A stretch of DNA of 64,000 nucleotides, from the NCBI GenBank assembly GCA_015680685.1, contig MNCI01002105.1, forward strand, positions 224,681 through 288,680. The letters are read 5' to 3'. A program made the translations under genes and the position numbers. Shown here one piece after another: positions 1-11,443 of the stretch; positions within the stretch are counted from its first letter, which is position 1, and the number at the start of each line of letters is the position of its first letter. This stretch comes from Gnetum montanum. Taxonomy: Eukaryota > Streptophyta > Gnetopsida > Gnetales > Gnetaceae. The notes beneath the pieces are model-generated. The model was not told the origin of the DNA and did not search any database. It saw only the letters and a list, made by a program, of their open reading frames with translations.

Positions 1-269
1 AATAAGTCCTGCATGCCAATCTGTGCTAAGGCATGGAAGAGCATGTTCAGAACAAATCGATCTGGTGGTAAAACTATGTTACCAAAAAAATCTCTCCAAT
101 GCAACTGTTCATCCTAATGGAGGATAAAAGTGTAGTCAGGAATATACTTATCGAGATGAGTATAAACTATCTTATACTATTTAGGACTTGGCTAGTTTAG
201 GCTATGTGTATGTCACTGACTATCTTCCGTGTTATCCCTAGGTGAGTTAACCTTATGAGAAGAAGCTAT
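1..269 (-). pseudogene. gag: E0 gag N-terminus, broken
   Basis: By alignment with E4 (42781) and E5 (47638), the gag start codon should lie at 267-269, but it reads ATA instead of ATG. The following codons still give the family N-terminus: SSHK at the start and DYTFILH further on, with several in-frame stops. The reading frame leaves the window at position 1. It is a capsid precursor relic and is non-functional as read. Confidence 0.7.
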
Positions 270-390
270 TTTATTGGTGTGCTATTCACCATTATATATG
301 CTCTTGTTTAACTAATTAACCCAAAGGTTCATTAAGGCTCACAACGATGTGAAAGATTTCCTAATGTTATAATTGGCGTACAAACACTTA

Positions 391-410
391 GTCCCCGGCA
401 ACGGCTCCAA
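391..410 (-). other. Primer-binding site for tRNA-Asp (E0)
   Basis: The plus strand reads gtccccggcaacggctccaa directly next to the LTR end. This is close to the 3' end of plant tRNA-Asp (ccccggcaacggcgcca), the usual primer of Athila-type elements. It is the best preserved PBS in the window. Confidence 0.8.
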
Positions 411-1346
411 TGTTGAGTGGTGAGGTACCTCTACACTCAACCATACGAAACGAGCGTAGCACACGCGATCCGGTTGAACTCCGCAGACTAAATGCCTAAA
501 CGCCGCAAGGAACACTTGGGGTTAATTAATCTTTGTCTTCCCAAACTTACTTGTTTTTGTCACGGTGTATGGTTAAGTAAGTCCGAGGTATATGATCTTT
601 TTGGTCTTTTCTGGTTTATCTCCTATGCTAAGGTGTGAAGGGTTGAGAGAACTAACTACTCTAACTAATGTCCTAAGTCTAAATTAACTAGCATGAGCAT
701 CTATTCCCACTTACCGTACACACCCTAAACTGTGCAACTGTGGCTACCAAACGCTAATCGTTATTGGGATTACCAAACGTAACGCACGTGCTCGAAGCGG
801 TCGTACTGAGGCACCTAACTAGCCTAAGTGTGATGAGCAGCCGATTCCTTGATTAGCTGTACACATCCATAGATGCTCGTAATCAAGTTGTACTCATCCC
901 ACATTCTAGGAGATAAGGGTGAGAGAATCTAATTGCGATGAGTAGCCGATTCCTTGGCTAGCTGTACACATTCGTCAATGCTCGTAACCAAGTCGTACTC
1001 ATACCACGCTACTAGGAAAGCAATAAATAACATTAAATAAACCTATCCATGTACTACAAGGTTTATCCACAAAGCTTGTCTTTATTTCCATACACAACTT
1101 GCGTTCAGGTACAAAGCTGCTTGAATAAAGAACCGTTCACTTGGGGGACTCCTACTACGGGCACATGGAAAATATTCTATCTCTGGGGTGATCAATCCTC
1201 TAGAGCTTCGCTACTTCTAACCTCTATATGCAAATGAGGGGAGTGCCGCCTCTTATTTATAGATTTGGCAGTGGACCGTGATATCACGTACGCGATATCG
1301 CAGGGGACAACGCGATATCGCGACTTGTGCATATCGCGTCTCATCA
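411..1346 (-). repeat. E0 5' LTR (936 bp, long subtype)
   Basis: On the minus strand the LTR opens TGATGAGACGCG and closes ccactcaaca, directly before the PBS. From its 5' end it has three GATATC palindromes, a TATA box (ctataaataag, about 1254-1264), a possible AATAAA poly(A) signal (inside gcaataaa in the sister copies) and a tandem repeat of roughly 110 bp (about 830-1010), in which gatgagYagccgattcctt occurs twice. This repeat is absent from the shorter E4 LTRs. Confidence 0.88.
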
Positions 1347-1447
1347 ACTTATCTCTCTAAAAAATTTATTGAAATGATATCCATGTTGGTTACATGGAGA
1401 CAAAAAGGATTATTAGTGTATAACATCACATGTTAGAGTTAAATTAG

Positions 1448-2610
1448 AATGAACTAGAAAAATTTAATATTTTATGTAACATGTAGAAAATAGACACCTT
1501 CTAGAAGATAATAAATTTTTGGAATTACAAAAAAATGGGGTTGTTTCTATACAAACTTGGCCACAATGTTAAAAATTAAGGTCATACTTCATCAGTCATT
1601 CTATTGATACTATTAGCCACTACTTTAATAAAGTTCTTGATGCTATTATTGCATTATACCTAGTATTAATATCACCTTCAAAGATTAAGACTCATCTAGG
1701 AATATCAAGTAGTGAGAAGTATTATCCTTATTTTAAAGTATAAATTTGTGGAAAGTTACCTTTAAAACTTTTTTACTATTGAATACATCTACCTAGATAA
1801 TTCCTTTTTTTTCATTATCATTGTAGAATTGCATTATCATTGAATACGTCTACCTAGATGTCTCACATATCCCTGTGTTAGTTCAAGTTAAGTAACATAA
1901 AATTTCAAGATAGAAAAGGAAACCTTTTGCATAATTTATTAGCTACATGTGACTTTGATATGAAATTTTTAAATGTGCTTACTACTGGGGAGGGTTGAAC
2001 AAGAGATTCTTGAATTTTGAATGTTGCTCTTAGCAAAGAAGGAAAAGTTAAAATTATGTTACGTTAGGGTAAATTCTACCCCATTGATGCTGGGCATACA
2101 AAAAGGGGACTTTTAAAGACATTTTTTTAATGTCCATTACCATCTAAAGGAGTCTTAAAACTATGAGCATTCACCAAAGAATTCAAAAGAGTTGTATAAT
2201 ATTTAACATTCAAAATTATGAAATTGTATTGGACAAGCTTTTCATTTACGAAAGGTAAGTTTTAAAATACTAAAAGGTCAAGCAGAGTATCCTTACCAGA
2301 CATGAGTGAAGATTGAAATAAGATGTTTTCTCTTACATAATCACATTTACAATGAAAACAATGTAAATGAAGAGAAGATATTTTATAGTGATGAAAATCA
2401 AAGTGCTACTTCAAGCATAACTCATAGTATAGATAATTAAGAACACATAGTTCAAACTAAGGAAAATGATAATGATGAAGACGATGATGATATGGCATGG
2501 AATGATTTTTCAAATTATCTTATTACTAGGATGTGGAGTGATTGGGTTAATGGTGTGTCAAATAATGAAAATTATGTTTATTATATGTGTTTAATATTTG
2601 AATTAGAATG
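1448..2610 (+). pseudogene. PIF/Harbinger (HARBI1/ALP1-like) transposase relic
   Basis: Translation in shifting frames gives a recognisable series of blocks of the PIF/Harbinger DDE nuclease, as in plant ALP1-like proteins: HSIDTISHYFNKVLDAIIAL (about 1600-1660), a QDRKGNLLHNLLATCDFDMK block with a following TTGEG (about 1897-1995), GKFYPIDAGHTKRG (about 2071-2112), a KGQAEYPYQT..VKI..FLLHNHI block (about 2268-2345) and a C-terminal MAWNDFSNYLITRMW (about 2493-2540). The order and spacing are those of the family. The first Asp region (normally IGAIDGTH, near 1820) is badly degraded, and several frameshifts and stops make it a pseudogene. The upstream end probably lies near the E0 insertion at 1346. 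I did not find the terminal inverted repeats. Confidence 0.72.
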
Positions 2611-2889
2611 ATTTCATGAGATGTTTATCTTAACACTTGTATAAGAAGCTTTATGTGGATATGTCATCTCAAAACTTTATATAATTTTGTGATACATTTA
2701 TTATGCCTCTTTATTTAAAACATTTTACAAATATTTTATTATACATATTGAAAATTTATTTAGCATGATTCATTATAAATATTTAATTATAAAAATTTTC
2801 TATTTTAATACAATACTTATTTAATATTTGTAATTGTAAATTTCAACTAATTAGTTAAAATGTTAACTTTCTTATAAATTTATAGGACT

Positions 2890-3245
2890 ATCATGAATAC
2901 AAATAATATTTAGTCATCATAGAAGAAGAGAGGACAAGCACAGTGACCAACTCAAGTGTCAAATTTCTTTTTGGAGCTTTATCTACAACATTGAACAATT
3001 GCAAGAGGCTGAGATAATGGACTTTGAATGGATCAATTAATACATTAAAGGATCATTGTAATGTTAGTTATAATATTGAAAAATGTAAAAATCATTATAG
3101 ATTTTGAAAAAACTAATTAACAAGTTCATGGGATTTACAAAATAAGATTTGTTTTGGATGAATCCTATGACTAAGTCATTTGATATACATATATTTGTGC
3201 AGGATGAATTGGTAAGTATCTAAGGTTAGCAACAAAATAAGGTCC
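2890..3245 (+). pseudogene. Myb/SANT-like second gene of the PIF/Harbinger element, relic
   Basis: Frames here give NYNIEKCKN-like and RF.KN residues (about 3065-3115), then a WDLQNKICFG segment, WMNPMTKSFDIH (about 3155-3190) and VQDELV. This matches the layout of the plant Myb/SANT-like domain carried by the second ORF of PIF/Harbinger elements (helix with KNR.R.LKK, then GFGWD, then a short acidic tail). It lies about 280 bp after the transposase on the same strand, which is the usual two-gene arrangement. In-frame stops break it. The match is by motif only. Confidence 0.5.
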
Positions 3246-3253
3246 ATTTGATC

Positions 3254-3740
3254 TTGCTACTACAAAAATTTCAACTTTTTCAGAGTCAATTTTGACCACC
3301 ATGAATTAACCATGAGTGTTTAGAAGGTTATGGTTTCTAATATCACAAGTTATAGTCTTGTCCCATAGGTCATGATGGCTAATAATAGATCTTGGTTAAC
3401 TCATGCTATTTTACCAAAAATCCCCCATGGATGATGTTCTATTAGAAAAAGAGAAAAAAAAAAAACTCTATGTAAACCACGAGCTAGGCATGAATCATGG
3501 TCAAGTCATGGAAAATGTTTTGGTCTTCATGATACATCATGTAGATTAAATTGTCCTCCAAGTGACACAATTAATGAGACTATTGAAAAACTAGATCATG
3601 AATGAACCACAAGTCATGGTCTCTAACCAAAAGTCATGGTCAAGTTATGATCTATCAACACATGTTGTTTTGAGGTTGTGATTTCTTGGAAATGTCTTTG
3701 TATTCACCACAAGTCATGATGAAGTCATGGTCTTATAGAA
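3254..3740 (+). repeat. Irregular repeats of a tcatggtcaagtcatgg-type unit
   Basis: A block of about 490 bp in which accacaagtcatgg, tcatggtcaagtcatgg and close variants recur (near 3295, 3477-3510, 3606-3650 and 3706-3730). It opens with ctactacaaaaatttc, which loosely resembles the CACTA(C)AAAAA end of CACTA transposons, followed by sub-terminal-type repeats. No partner end was found, so it may also be a decayed satellite or MITE. Confidence 0.4.
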
Positions 3741-5085
3741 AATAGAAAGCAACAACAAAATGAAAGTTTGAAGGTAATCTAAGAAAATACAAGGCTAAAC
3801 ACTTAGGAATAAAAATAATAATTTTGTTATACAGCCTCTAAAAATGGTTAGGAAACCTTGAATTAAAACATAAATATTAATTAAATCTTAAATCTAACAT
3901 ATGTGAAAAATGTATAAAACAAACATGAACATACATAAACTATTGAATCTAAATTTAAATGACTCCAAATGCTTTTAGAAACATAAGACAAATACGAGTA
4001 AAGACTTTCAAAAGCTAGAAAAGATTAGAACAAGTACATGAAAAAAGATTTATGTGCTTTTACATGAAATTTACATGAAAGGAATTACAACTTTTCAACA
4101 TGAACATGAAACAATGGAGAAACAACTTGATTTTTCAAATAAGGAGTGAACCTCTTAAAATAAAATATAAAACCACTTCTAAATTATCAATTCTTCATTA
4201 CTAACAATGAGGTGTTATCCTGTATAAGTCTTGGCTTGATAACCATAGCTCACAAGTTCAATTTTACTAGATAGCACTAAGTTATAAACTTCTATAAATA
4301 TTGAGGTGTACCTATGTTTCATTTATTTTGGGTTCCAACATCCAAATTCTTCATTACTAACATGAGAAAATATGTATTTAACTTCAAAAACTTAAGAGAA
4401 CACAAAATTAAAACATGAATAAAAGAAACATATGATAATGTATAAATTGTAAGAAATTATGAGAGAAATGCTTGTAAAAACTTGGGATAAGGATCCATGA
4501 AAGGGGATTTTCTCCTTAAATTGAAAGACTCATGATACAAGAATGTAAGGGAAAAAGCTAGGAGAGTTTCTCCAAGCACACAAATATTTTATAAGAACAC
4601 TCAAGAATTAAAGGCAGGAAGAGATTTTATTCACTTTAACTTAAAATCCAATGCAAGTTACAATGGAAGGGATTCACCCATATTTATACGTTTTTATGAA
4701 GGATTTTTTCTCTTGGAGCATGAGCCACACATGAAGGCTCTTAATTCCTTATTGTTCTTTTTTGAAATTTTCTTAATCCCTAATTTTCTAAACCTTTTTT
4801 TCCTCAAATAAAGATATTTATGACTCCTAATACATGAAAGTAAAACTATCAACTTTAAAATAAAGTGTACAAGTACTTCCTACTCTACTCAACAACAAAG
4901 GAAATGTAGATGAAGGAGTTAGGAGACACACATTCATACTATTTCTAACACATTTACCTTTAGTGTGCAATGTGTGAGAATCATGGAGTTAAAGCCTTGA
5001 GGATCTCCTTTGCTTTCTTCTTTAACCTTTGAGATGTCAATTTTTATTAATAGGTAGTAGAACTTGTAGACTTGAAGTTGCTTTG
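3741..5085. other. AT-rich DNA without a gene; possible minus-strand LTR remnant
   Basis: No coding signal is seen. On the minus strand around 4630-4695 there is a TATA-like tataaatatggg followed about 60 bp later by gaataaaatctc, an arrangement like an LTR promoter and poly(A) signal. No matching second LTR or primer-binding site was found. Confidence 0.3.
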
Positions 5086-5828
5086 TGATGATTTCAGTCA
5101 GTTAAATGAGGATATCACCCTATCTAAAAGTGTTATTCCTCATTTATTTTATGTTTTTAATGTTTTTGTTTTGTGTCTTTATGTGTTTGGTATGTTTCCC
5201 ATGTATTTAGAGAGGTTTTTGGAATTAATGGGAGATTGAATAAGATCTTTGGATTTCAGGCTTGACATCTTCAATAATGGTAGCACTAGTAGAAAAGAAT
5301 ATTTCTTCTAGATAAGACATCTTATTCTAGAATAAAGATGTCTTTTCCATTGGTAGAACATCTTCTGTAAATGCCTAGCTCTTACTAAGGACATCTTCTT
5401 AAGGCCAAAGACATCTTTTTGAGCATGTTCTTCTTTTGGAAAGGACATGTTCCTACTTCAAGGATGTCTTTCTGGTTGTTAACAAATGTTTATAAAGTTA
5501 TATTTCATACATCAAAGTAACATGACCAATTAATTAAAGAGCTATAAATAGGCATCTAGTCCTAAGGAAAAGGAGAGTAAGGTAAGAGAGTGCTATGGAA
5601 AAAGAGAGAGTTGTAAGAGAGAACAAAGTGAGAGAGAAGTCATATTTGTCATCATGATTATAAGTGGATCTTGAGTCCTTGTTTATCCTTGGGACTTTTC
5701 TTCCAATATATTGTATGAATTTTCTTAATTACAAGAAGGAATAAAGATTTGTATTTATTTTCATATTTTGAATTTTTGGTTCTTATTGTATTAGGCATCA
5801 AACTTGGGTTAATGAGACCAAGTCCTCA
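5086..5828 (+). repeat. E7 5' LTR (limits approximate)
   Basis: The right limit is set by the PBS that follows. The left limit (tgatgatttc, 5086) is a guess from the TG start. Inside are a TATA box (gctataaataggc, about 5549-5561), a purine-rich R region, a possible AATAAA (about 5739) and, upstream of the TATA box, an array of GACATCTT motifs in both orientations (5264-5468). No second copy of this LTR is present in the window to confirm the limits. Confidence 0.5.
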
Positions 5829-5833
5829 CTAGC

Positions 5834-5847
5834 TTGGTATCATATCC
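5834..5847 (+). other. E7 primer-binding site, initiator tRNA-Met type
   Basis: ttggtatcatatcc resembles the TGGTATCAGAGC PBS used by many gypsy and copia elements. The first eight bases after the leading t match and the remainder is decayed. Confidence 0.6.
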
Positions 5848-6214
5848 TTAGATTAAAGACAATTGACTTAAGGAGAAGAATCCTTTACATCAAATCACAA
5901 GGAATTTAGTCATCTCAAATTTTATTTTGATTTGAAAATTTATTGAGGTTATTTTCCATGCTCAATTAGGATTTGATTAGCTTTATTTTAACCATTTTGG
6001 GTGATCAATTGAATTGGGTATTGGAATATTTGTGCTTTATGGTATCCATTAGCTTTGTCTAGCTAGCATTTGTGAGAATTTTGTAAATCCTATTTTTGAT
6101 TTTTATACCTCTTGTTGGACCTAATTGGATATTCCAACTTTGGTTGTAGGTACTCTTAATCCCTTTGAATTTTCTTGTGGGTATTTGGACAATTTTTTTT
6201 AGGTTCATTTGATC

Positions 6215-7345
6215 ATGGCATCTAAGAAAAAACTAGTTTAGGTCTTAGCCAAGGATATGGAAGACTTGATGGATGCTCTCAAAATTCTTGTGGATAGATT
6301 GGAAAAGCATGAAAAGAAGAAAGATCAACCTCCATTTCCATGGAAATCTAGAAAAGATGCTAACTCAAGATTTTCTTCACTAACAATGTCTTTAAAATAG
6401 TAACCATCCATGACATACCTTAAAGATAACATTCCTTTTATGGATGAAGACTTTAAAGAAGATAAGAAACATGAGAAAATCCTTCATTCTTCAAGATGAA
6501 GGAACAATGGGTCTACATCCAAATCGCAAAGTAACCTAAGTGAGGAAATGGAGATTACTCTTAAAAATGCTATTGGACATGCCTCTAAAATGCCTCTATG
6601 GAAGTGAAGAATTTTAATAGAATGGAGGGCATTAAATCTTTTCTTGCTTGGCTAAAGATCTTGAACAAGTTCTTTGAACTTAAAGCTGTAGAATACCATA
6701 AAAAAGTATCACATGCTAAAACCAAACTTGAGGATGTGACACAAATTTAATGGGAGAAAGAGAAAAATGATTACCTTGTAAGTAATATTATTTCAATCAA
6801 AGATTGATTTCCTATGTAATTCGTCCTCAATGAAAGGTTTGAAAAGATCCATCATAGGCATGAAAAAATCCAAAGATTAAACTACGTAAGCCAATATGAC
6901 AAGAGCATCAAGGAATCTTGAATTGATTTTTGCAAAGTCTTCTAGCAAGAAAAACTTCATGGGATGAGGATGAGCAACAATCTAGTTTTCAAGGAAGTAT
7001 TAATAAGAACTAACATTATATAAGCCATAACCTTGGATAAGGCTTTGGAATTAGCTCTTAAAGCTAAGAAGAAATTTCATGGCTTTAATAGAGATCCCAA
7101 ATCTCATAAGGGAAAATGAAGTTTCTAAAGGTGATAAAGAAGCAAAGAAGAAGAGTAATGCCAAAGAAGACATAAATGAGAAGCAAGAGAAAACTAAGAA
7201 GGGCTAAGATTCCAAGAAGAACTACTCCAAGAATGGGAAAGGTCAAGAAAATGGTAATGATTCCATGCTTCAATTATGATGAGATGGGACACAAGTAATA
7301 GGAATGCAAGAAGCCAAAAGTTTCTAAGGACAAGGAACTTTAAAC
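6215..7345 (+). pseudogene. gag: E7 gag, broken
   Basis: Starts at ATG 6215 with MASKKKLV, then a TAG. A charged N-terminal region rich in Lys, Glu and Asp (DLMDALKILVDRLEKHEKKK) is followed by a capsid-like segment (about 6600-7050). Near 7264-7313 is a zinc knuckle CFNYDEMGHK..EC, in which the second Cys of C-x2-C is replaced by Tyr (TAT for TGT). The Lys-rich stretch before the knuckle (7085-7250) yields a hydrophobic shadow ORF on the opposite strand, which is not a gene. Multiple stops make it non-functional. Confidence 0.65.
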
Positions 7346-7439
7346 ATTAGAGAAGAAAGAGTCTTGCAAGTAAGGTATCCTCATGATCCTATGATATAAT
7401 ATGTGCTTGAAATTAATTCTTTCACTTTAATGGGAAATG

Positions 7440-7940
7440 TTAATATAAATGAAGGTTATATGAGGAAACCTCTCTTTAGAATTAAGGCTAGATGTATTCA
7501 TAGTAGAAAGTGGATACATATCTTGATTGATGGTGATGTCCAAAAAAATATGATTTCTTCTTAGGCTATTGCTAAGCTTGGTTTGAAGAAATTTCTACAT
7601 CCCAAGCCCTATAGAGTTCATAGGCTTTCTAAATATCATTTCTAAGAAGTGAAGGAAAGATGTGTGTTATCTTTCAAGATTGGTTCCTTTAGAGACAAAG
7701 TGCAATGTGACATTCTCCTAATTAATTGTTTTAATGTCATTTTGGAAAGACCTTAGAATTTTAATAACAAAGCTTCATTTTATGATGAAAGAAATTTTAA
7801 TTAAGTTTCAAGAGAAGATGAAATGCATAATTTGATTCATATAAGTTTGCAACAATACAAGGAAAATGTTCCTACAAATGATTCATTGATCTTGATAAGT
7901 GAGCAAGCAGGGAAAATATTATAGGAAAATTTTTGTGGAA
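7440..7940 (+). pseudogene. E7 aspartic protease region, broken
   Basis: Translation gives RCIHSRKWIHILIDGDVQKN followed by MIS; the LIDG residues fit the retropepsin active site (usually LIDSG or LIDGG in this group). Later KVQCDILLINCFNVILERP fits the C-terminal half (normally CDVLPMDACHILLGRPW). Stops at several codons, most of them TAG or TGA. The frame fades after about 7940. Confidence 0.6.
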
Positions 7941-9290
7941 ATGCTAATATTTAGGTATCAAGGGGTCTATGGTTTGATATTATATATTTTAAAAAATTTC
8001 AAAAATTATCTTGGTTTTAATACCTCATGGGGGTAGGTTTTCCAAGTGTTTGCCACAACTAGTAGTACCTATTTACATATAAAACATTTAAGTAAATGGA
8101 TGTTTATTTACTTTAAGTTTTACATGTAAAAAGGAAATTATCCCCTATTTGGATTCAATGGAATGGGTCCTAAAAGAAAATTCTACATAAATTAAAATTT
8201 TATTTTCCAAATCATGAACAAATTATGATTTTTTAGCTCGAGTGTGAAAATCTAGCTTTCTATCTAGACATGGGAATTGATTTCTATTTTCATCTATTAT
8301 CTAGTTTTATTATCCTAATAAATTACTAGGAATTTTGGTTGCTTGATTTGAAGTGCTTAATTGGTTTTTAAAAACATGAAAAATATAAACTAAGGTATTT
8401 TAGATTTTATCAAGATTACAATTTCAACTATTATCAAGCACTAATAATTGTTTTGCATGATGTGTTTGTACTACTATATCTGTTACATGTTTATTTGAAG
8501 ACTTATATTTATCTTATAGATAATCATTTGACTCATAAAATCAACATTCAGGTAGTATACAAGTGATTTGCAACTATGATTTTCAAACTTTGTAGTTAAT
8601 GGAAAAAGTCATATAAACTAAAATTGTTCAACAATAGGCTACCAATAATTCCACTAATTCTGACTATGAGGAATTACTTTTCCCAAGCTATTGACATAGT
8701 AGTACATCTAACTATAACAATTATCTTTATTCTTGTAATATATTTTATTATGTATAAAATCCATATCCATCATGTATGAAAATGTTGAGAACATTCAAGA
8801 AGCTATGTATTTTTATAAATTTTAATTTTTATGTAACTAAGATACTAAAAACCATATCAATGTATTTTTTGATGTATTTTGAAATATAATTTTGTAGTGA
8901 AACCAAGATACCAAACACCAAGTTAGTATAGTTTTGGATGTATTTTGGGATGTAATTTTATAATACATAGTAATCATGCTTGTAGATCTATTAAATAGAT
9001 TCAACATTTTATCAAAATTATGGCTTTTATATTAGTTATGATTTAAAAATAGTAAATAAAAAAATTCTAATTATCCATTTCTTATTCACTAGGCTATGAA
9101 TACTATATATTTTTTTGAAATGGGATGTTTCATGTAATTCAGGGAAATTTTGGAAGCTATTTTGGGAACTTTCATGAAGATTCATTAGCCATTCTATAAG
9201 AATATAGAAATCTCACAGCCTTATTTTTATTTTCCAATAAGCAAGAATATATCCAAGCATATGAAGAAGTTAGGCATGATTTTTTTTATT
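7941..9290. other. AT-rich interval inside E7, no gene seen
   Basis: About 1.35 kb separating protease from RT. I can find no reading frame of pol character and no LTR pair. It may be an inserted, fully decayed element. Confidence 0.4.
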
Positions 9291-10331
9291 ATTTCTACAC
9301 ATGAAACATCTAAAGGAAAGCAATGAAATGAATTTCTAGCAATGGTGCAACCTTTAGGACAAAAATTTACTAGTTTGTTCAAATGAAAATTGAAAGGGCT
9401 TTCACTAATGAGATCAATTCAACATTAAATTGATTTCATTACAGAAGTAACAATACCAAATGAAAGGGCCTATAGGATGAATCCACATTAGCTAAATGGC
9501 ATTCAAAGATAGGTTTCTAAATTACTCTCAAATGGGTTCATCAATGAGTCCATATTCCCATATGTAGTTTCAACTATCCTAGTCCCTAAGAAAGACAATG
9601 GTGAGATAAGGATGTGCATTGATTTTAGGACTATTAATAAGGTAATAATCATCTACCTTTTTCTTGTTCCTAAGATGGATGACATTTTTAAGTTCTTGCT
9701 AATGTTGAAATCTTTTCTAAGATTGATTTAAAGAGTGGCTATCATCAAATTAGGATTAGGATCAAGAATGAATGGAAAGCCACTTTTAAAACTCTTGAGA
9801 TTTTTATGAGTAGTTAATCATGTCATTTTTGCTAATAAATGCTCTGGCCACCTTTATGGGGCTAATGCGTGATGTTTTGAGAGATCTTATTGGAAAATGT
9901 TGTATTATTTTCTTTGATGACATCCTTGTTTATAGTTCCAATGAAGAGGAGCATGTGGAACAATTGAGAAAAGTGTTCTCCAAGTTACATGAATATTAAT
10001 TAGTGATTAATGTGAAAAAGCCACTTTTTTAAGAGGAAAATTATTTACTTGAGTCATGTTATCTCCAAAAACCAAGTATAGATGTAGTCTAGTAAGATCA
10101 ATATCAATAGAGATTGGCCTTCACCAACTAATGTTGAAAAGATAAGATCTTTTCTTAGGAAAGTTGGTTTTTATATGATATTCATTAGACATTTTAGTGC
10201 TATTTCATGATTGATGTTATATTCCTTAAATTAGAGTACTAAATTTTTGTGAAATTATGAGAAAGAGAAGTTATTCCAAGCTTTGAAAGATAAAATTTAT
10301 AGTGCTTCAATATCTCCTTCCCAATTAGCAT
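9291..10331 (+). pseudogene. pol: E7 reverse transcriptase and start of the RNase H connection, broken
   Basis: Frames give LMRSIQH.IDFITEV, PNERAYRMNP, a LVPKKDNGEIRMCIDFRTIN block (about 9580-9635), KIDLKSGYHQIRI (about 9720-9760) and the catalytic FFDDILVYS (about 9910-9936) with both Asp residues kept. Further on are DWPSPTNVEKIRSFL and EKEKLFQALKDKIYSA (to about 10310). PNERAYRMNP and DILVYS point to the chromovirus side of Ty3/gypsy. At least two frameshifts occur between the SGYHQ and FFDD blocks. The relic is cut at about 10331 by the copia fragment. Confidence 0.72.
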
Positions 10332-10627
10332 CATAAAATGCATGAAAGTTGCATCTCCTTTGGTAAAATTTATGGCAAAGTACATGGCCCCTTTTACATA
10401 TCTCAAGACATTCTTGAAAGCATTCATGTGGCTTGGTCTAGGTTCTTTTATGAACCTTGAAATATAGAATGTGAAAACCTCAATATCAAGCCTTAAGTGA
10501 CAAAAAAATTTCAAGGATTCTATCATGCTTCTATAAAATGAAGCATCAACTAAGGGACATTCATCTTTGACTTGGATTTTGAGGTTTAGAGTAAGTGGAA
10601 TGGTGACTATCATTGCCTCTTTTGGGT
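10332..10627 (-). pseudogene. pol: Ty1/copia RT C-terminal part (left half of an element split by E1)
   Basis: On the minus strand the translation runs VTIPLTLNLK, then LVDASFYRSMIESL, then ISRFIKEPRPSHMNAFKNVL and RYVKGAMYFAI. This is the copia signature around (L)VDA..YRS(L)IGSL...ISRFM..P...H..A.KR.LRY(V/L)KGT. It ends at the E1 LTR at 10628. The sequence just N-terminal to it is found across E1 at 35278-36049 on the same strand, so the two are one copia copy. Confidence 0.8.
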
Positions 10628-11443
10628 TGATGAATCACAAAATGGGCTGCATTGATAGGCATGCATCGATGCATCCCTATTGATACATATGCATTGATGT
10701 TACATCTATCTGTGACTATATAAATGCATGTACCCACCACATTTATGGCATTGCTTAGTTAGTAGCTTAGGTAAGTTCTTGTAGTTTCTTTCTGTCAAAG
10801 TTAGAATAAATTCTAAATGCCCACAGTAGGAGTCAAGGATTGTATAGATCATTAATCAAGCACCCATGTACCTAGACACATTGATGTGATAACAATAAAG
10901 ATAAGATTCTTGATATACCTTGCAACACTTGGGAATAGATTAATGTTTACTTTTATGTACTTTAATATTCATGCACTTTACTTCCATGTTCTTGATTAAT
11001 TATTGCACTTAATTAACACACATAAGTACAACTACCTCAAGCATAACATTAATGCTTCGTAATCCTAGTAGTGTTATCACCTGGTAGCTCTGTAGTGTTA
11101 TAACATGTTCAAGATGTGTATGGAAGGTGGGAACAAACAGTTATGCTAAGAAATAGGATAGGGAATTGGATAATTACTTAGATTAATTCTTAATCAATTA
11201 CTTTGTTCCACACATAGGATAATTATATAAAAATATAAAATTAATACAAATCATGTGCCTTGGCTCCACTTAACCATATGCTTGTGCTTACACAAGTGTA
11301 GACAGGAAGAAAATGATTGCACTCTTAAGTCACTATATTTACTATTAGCATTTAGAGAGCTAAAGTCCATGAAATTTGACCAGATCACTAGTGAATTCTT
11401 GTGTTTCATATGGTTGAATGTAGGATCTACTTCTCGCTCATCA
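10628..11443 (+). repeat. E1 5' LTR (816 bp)
   Basis: Starts TGATGAATCACAAAATGGG and ends cgctcatca before the PBS. U3 holds a perfect 14-bp palindrome atgcatcgatgcat (10661-10674) and a TATA box tgactatataaatgcatg (about 10712-10729). AATAAA occurs near 10891. The paired LTR is 34462-35277. Confidence 0.88.

Larger units (their letters stand above)
1..1346 (-). mobile_element. E0: Athila-like Ty3/gypsy element, 5' end only
   Basis: Read on the minus strand this is a 5' LTR, a tRNA-Asp-type primer-binding site, an untranslated leader and the start of gag, running off the left edge of the window. The LTR closely resembles the LTRs of E5 (46546-47495 and 52895-53837), including the GATATC palindromes upstream of the TATA box and an internal tandem repeat. 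The rest of the element lies outside the window, so no target-site duplication can be checked. Family assignment rests on PBS type and on similarity to E1-E6. Confidence 0.85.
5086..10331 (+). mobile_element. E7: chromovirus-like Ty3/gypsy element, 3' part missing
   Basis: Order on the plus strand: LTR, initiator-tRNA-Met-type PBS, gag with zinc knuckle, aspartic protease, then an AT-rich interval, then RT. The RT begins with PNERAYRMNP, a chromovirus-style motif, unlike the Athila-type RTs elsewhere in the window. The element stops about 10331, where a minus-strand copia fragment begins. Its integrase and 3' LTR were not found in the window. All reading frames are broken. Confidence 0.7.

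Noticed and set aside
391-410. tRNA-Asp gene fragment
   Set aside because: Only the last ~18 bases match and it adjoins an LTR end; it is a primer-binding site.
1049-1237. 62-residue plus-strand frame
   Set aside because: It lies wholly within the E0 LTR, antisense to its direction, with no homology to a protein seen.
7085-7273. Minus-strand frame that is strongly hydrophobic, like a small membrane protein
   Set aside because: It is the antisense of a Lys/Glu-rich stretch of E7 gag; AAG/AAA codons read in reverse give Leu/Phe.
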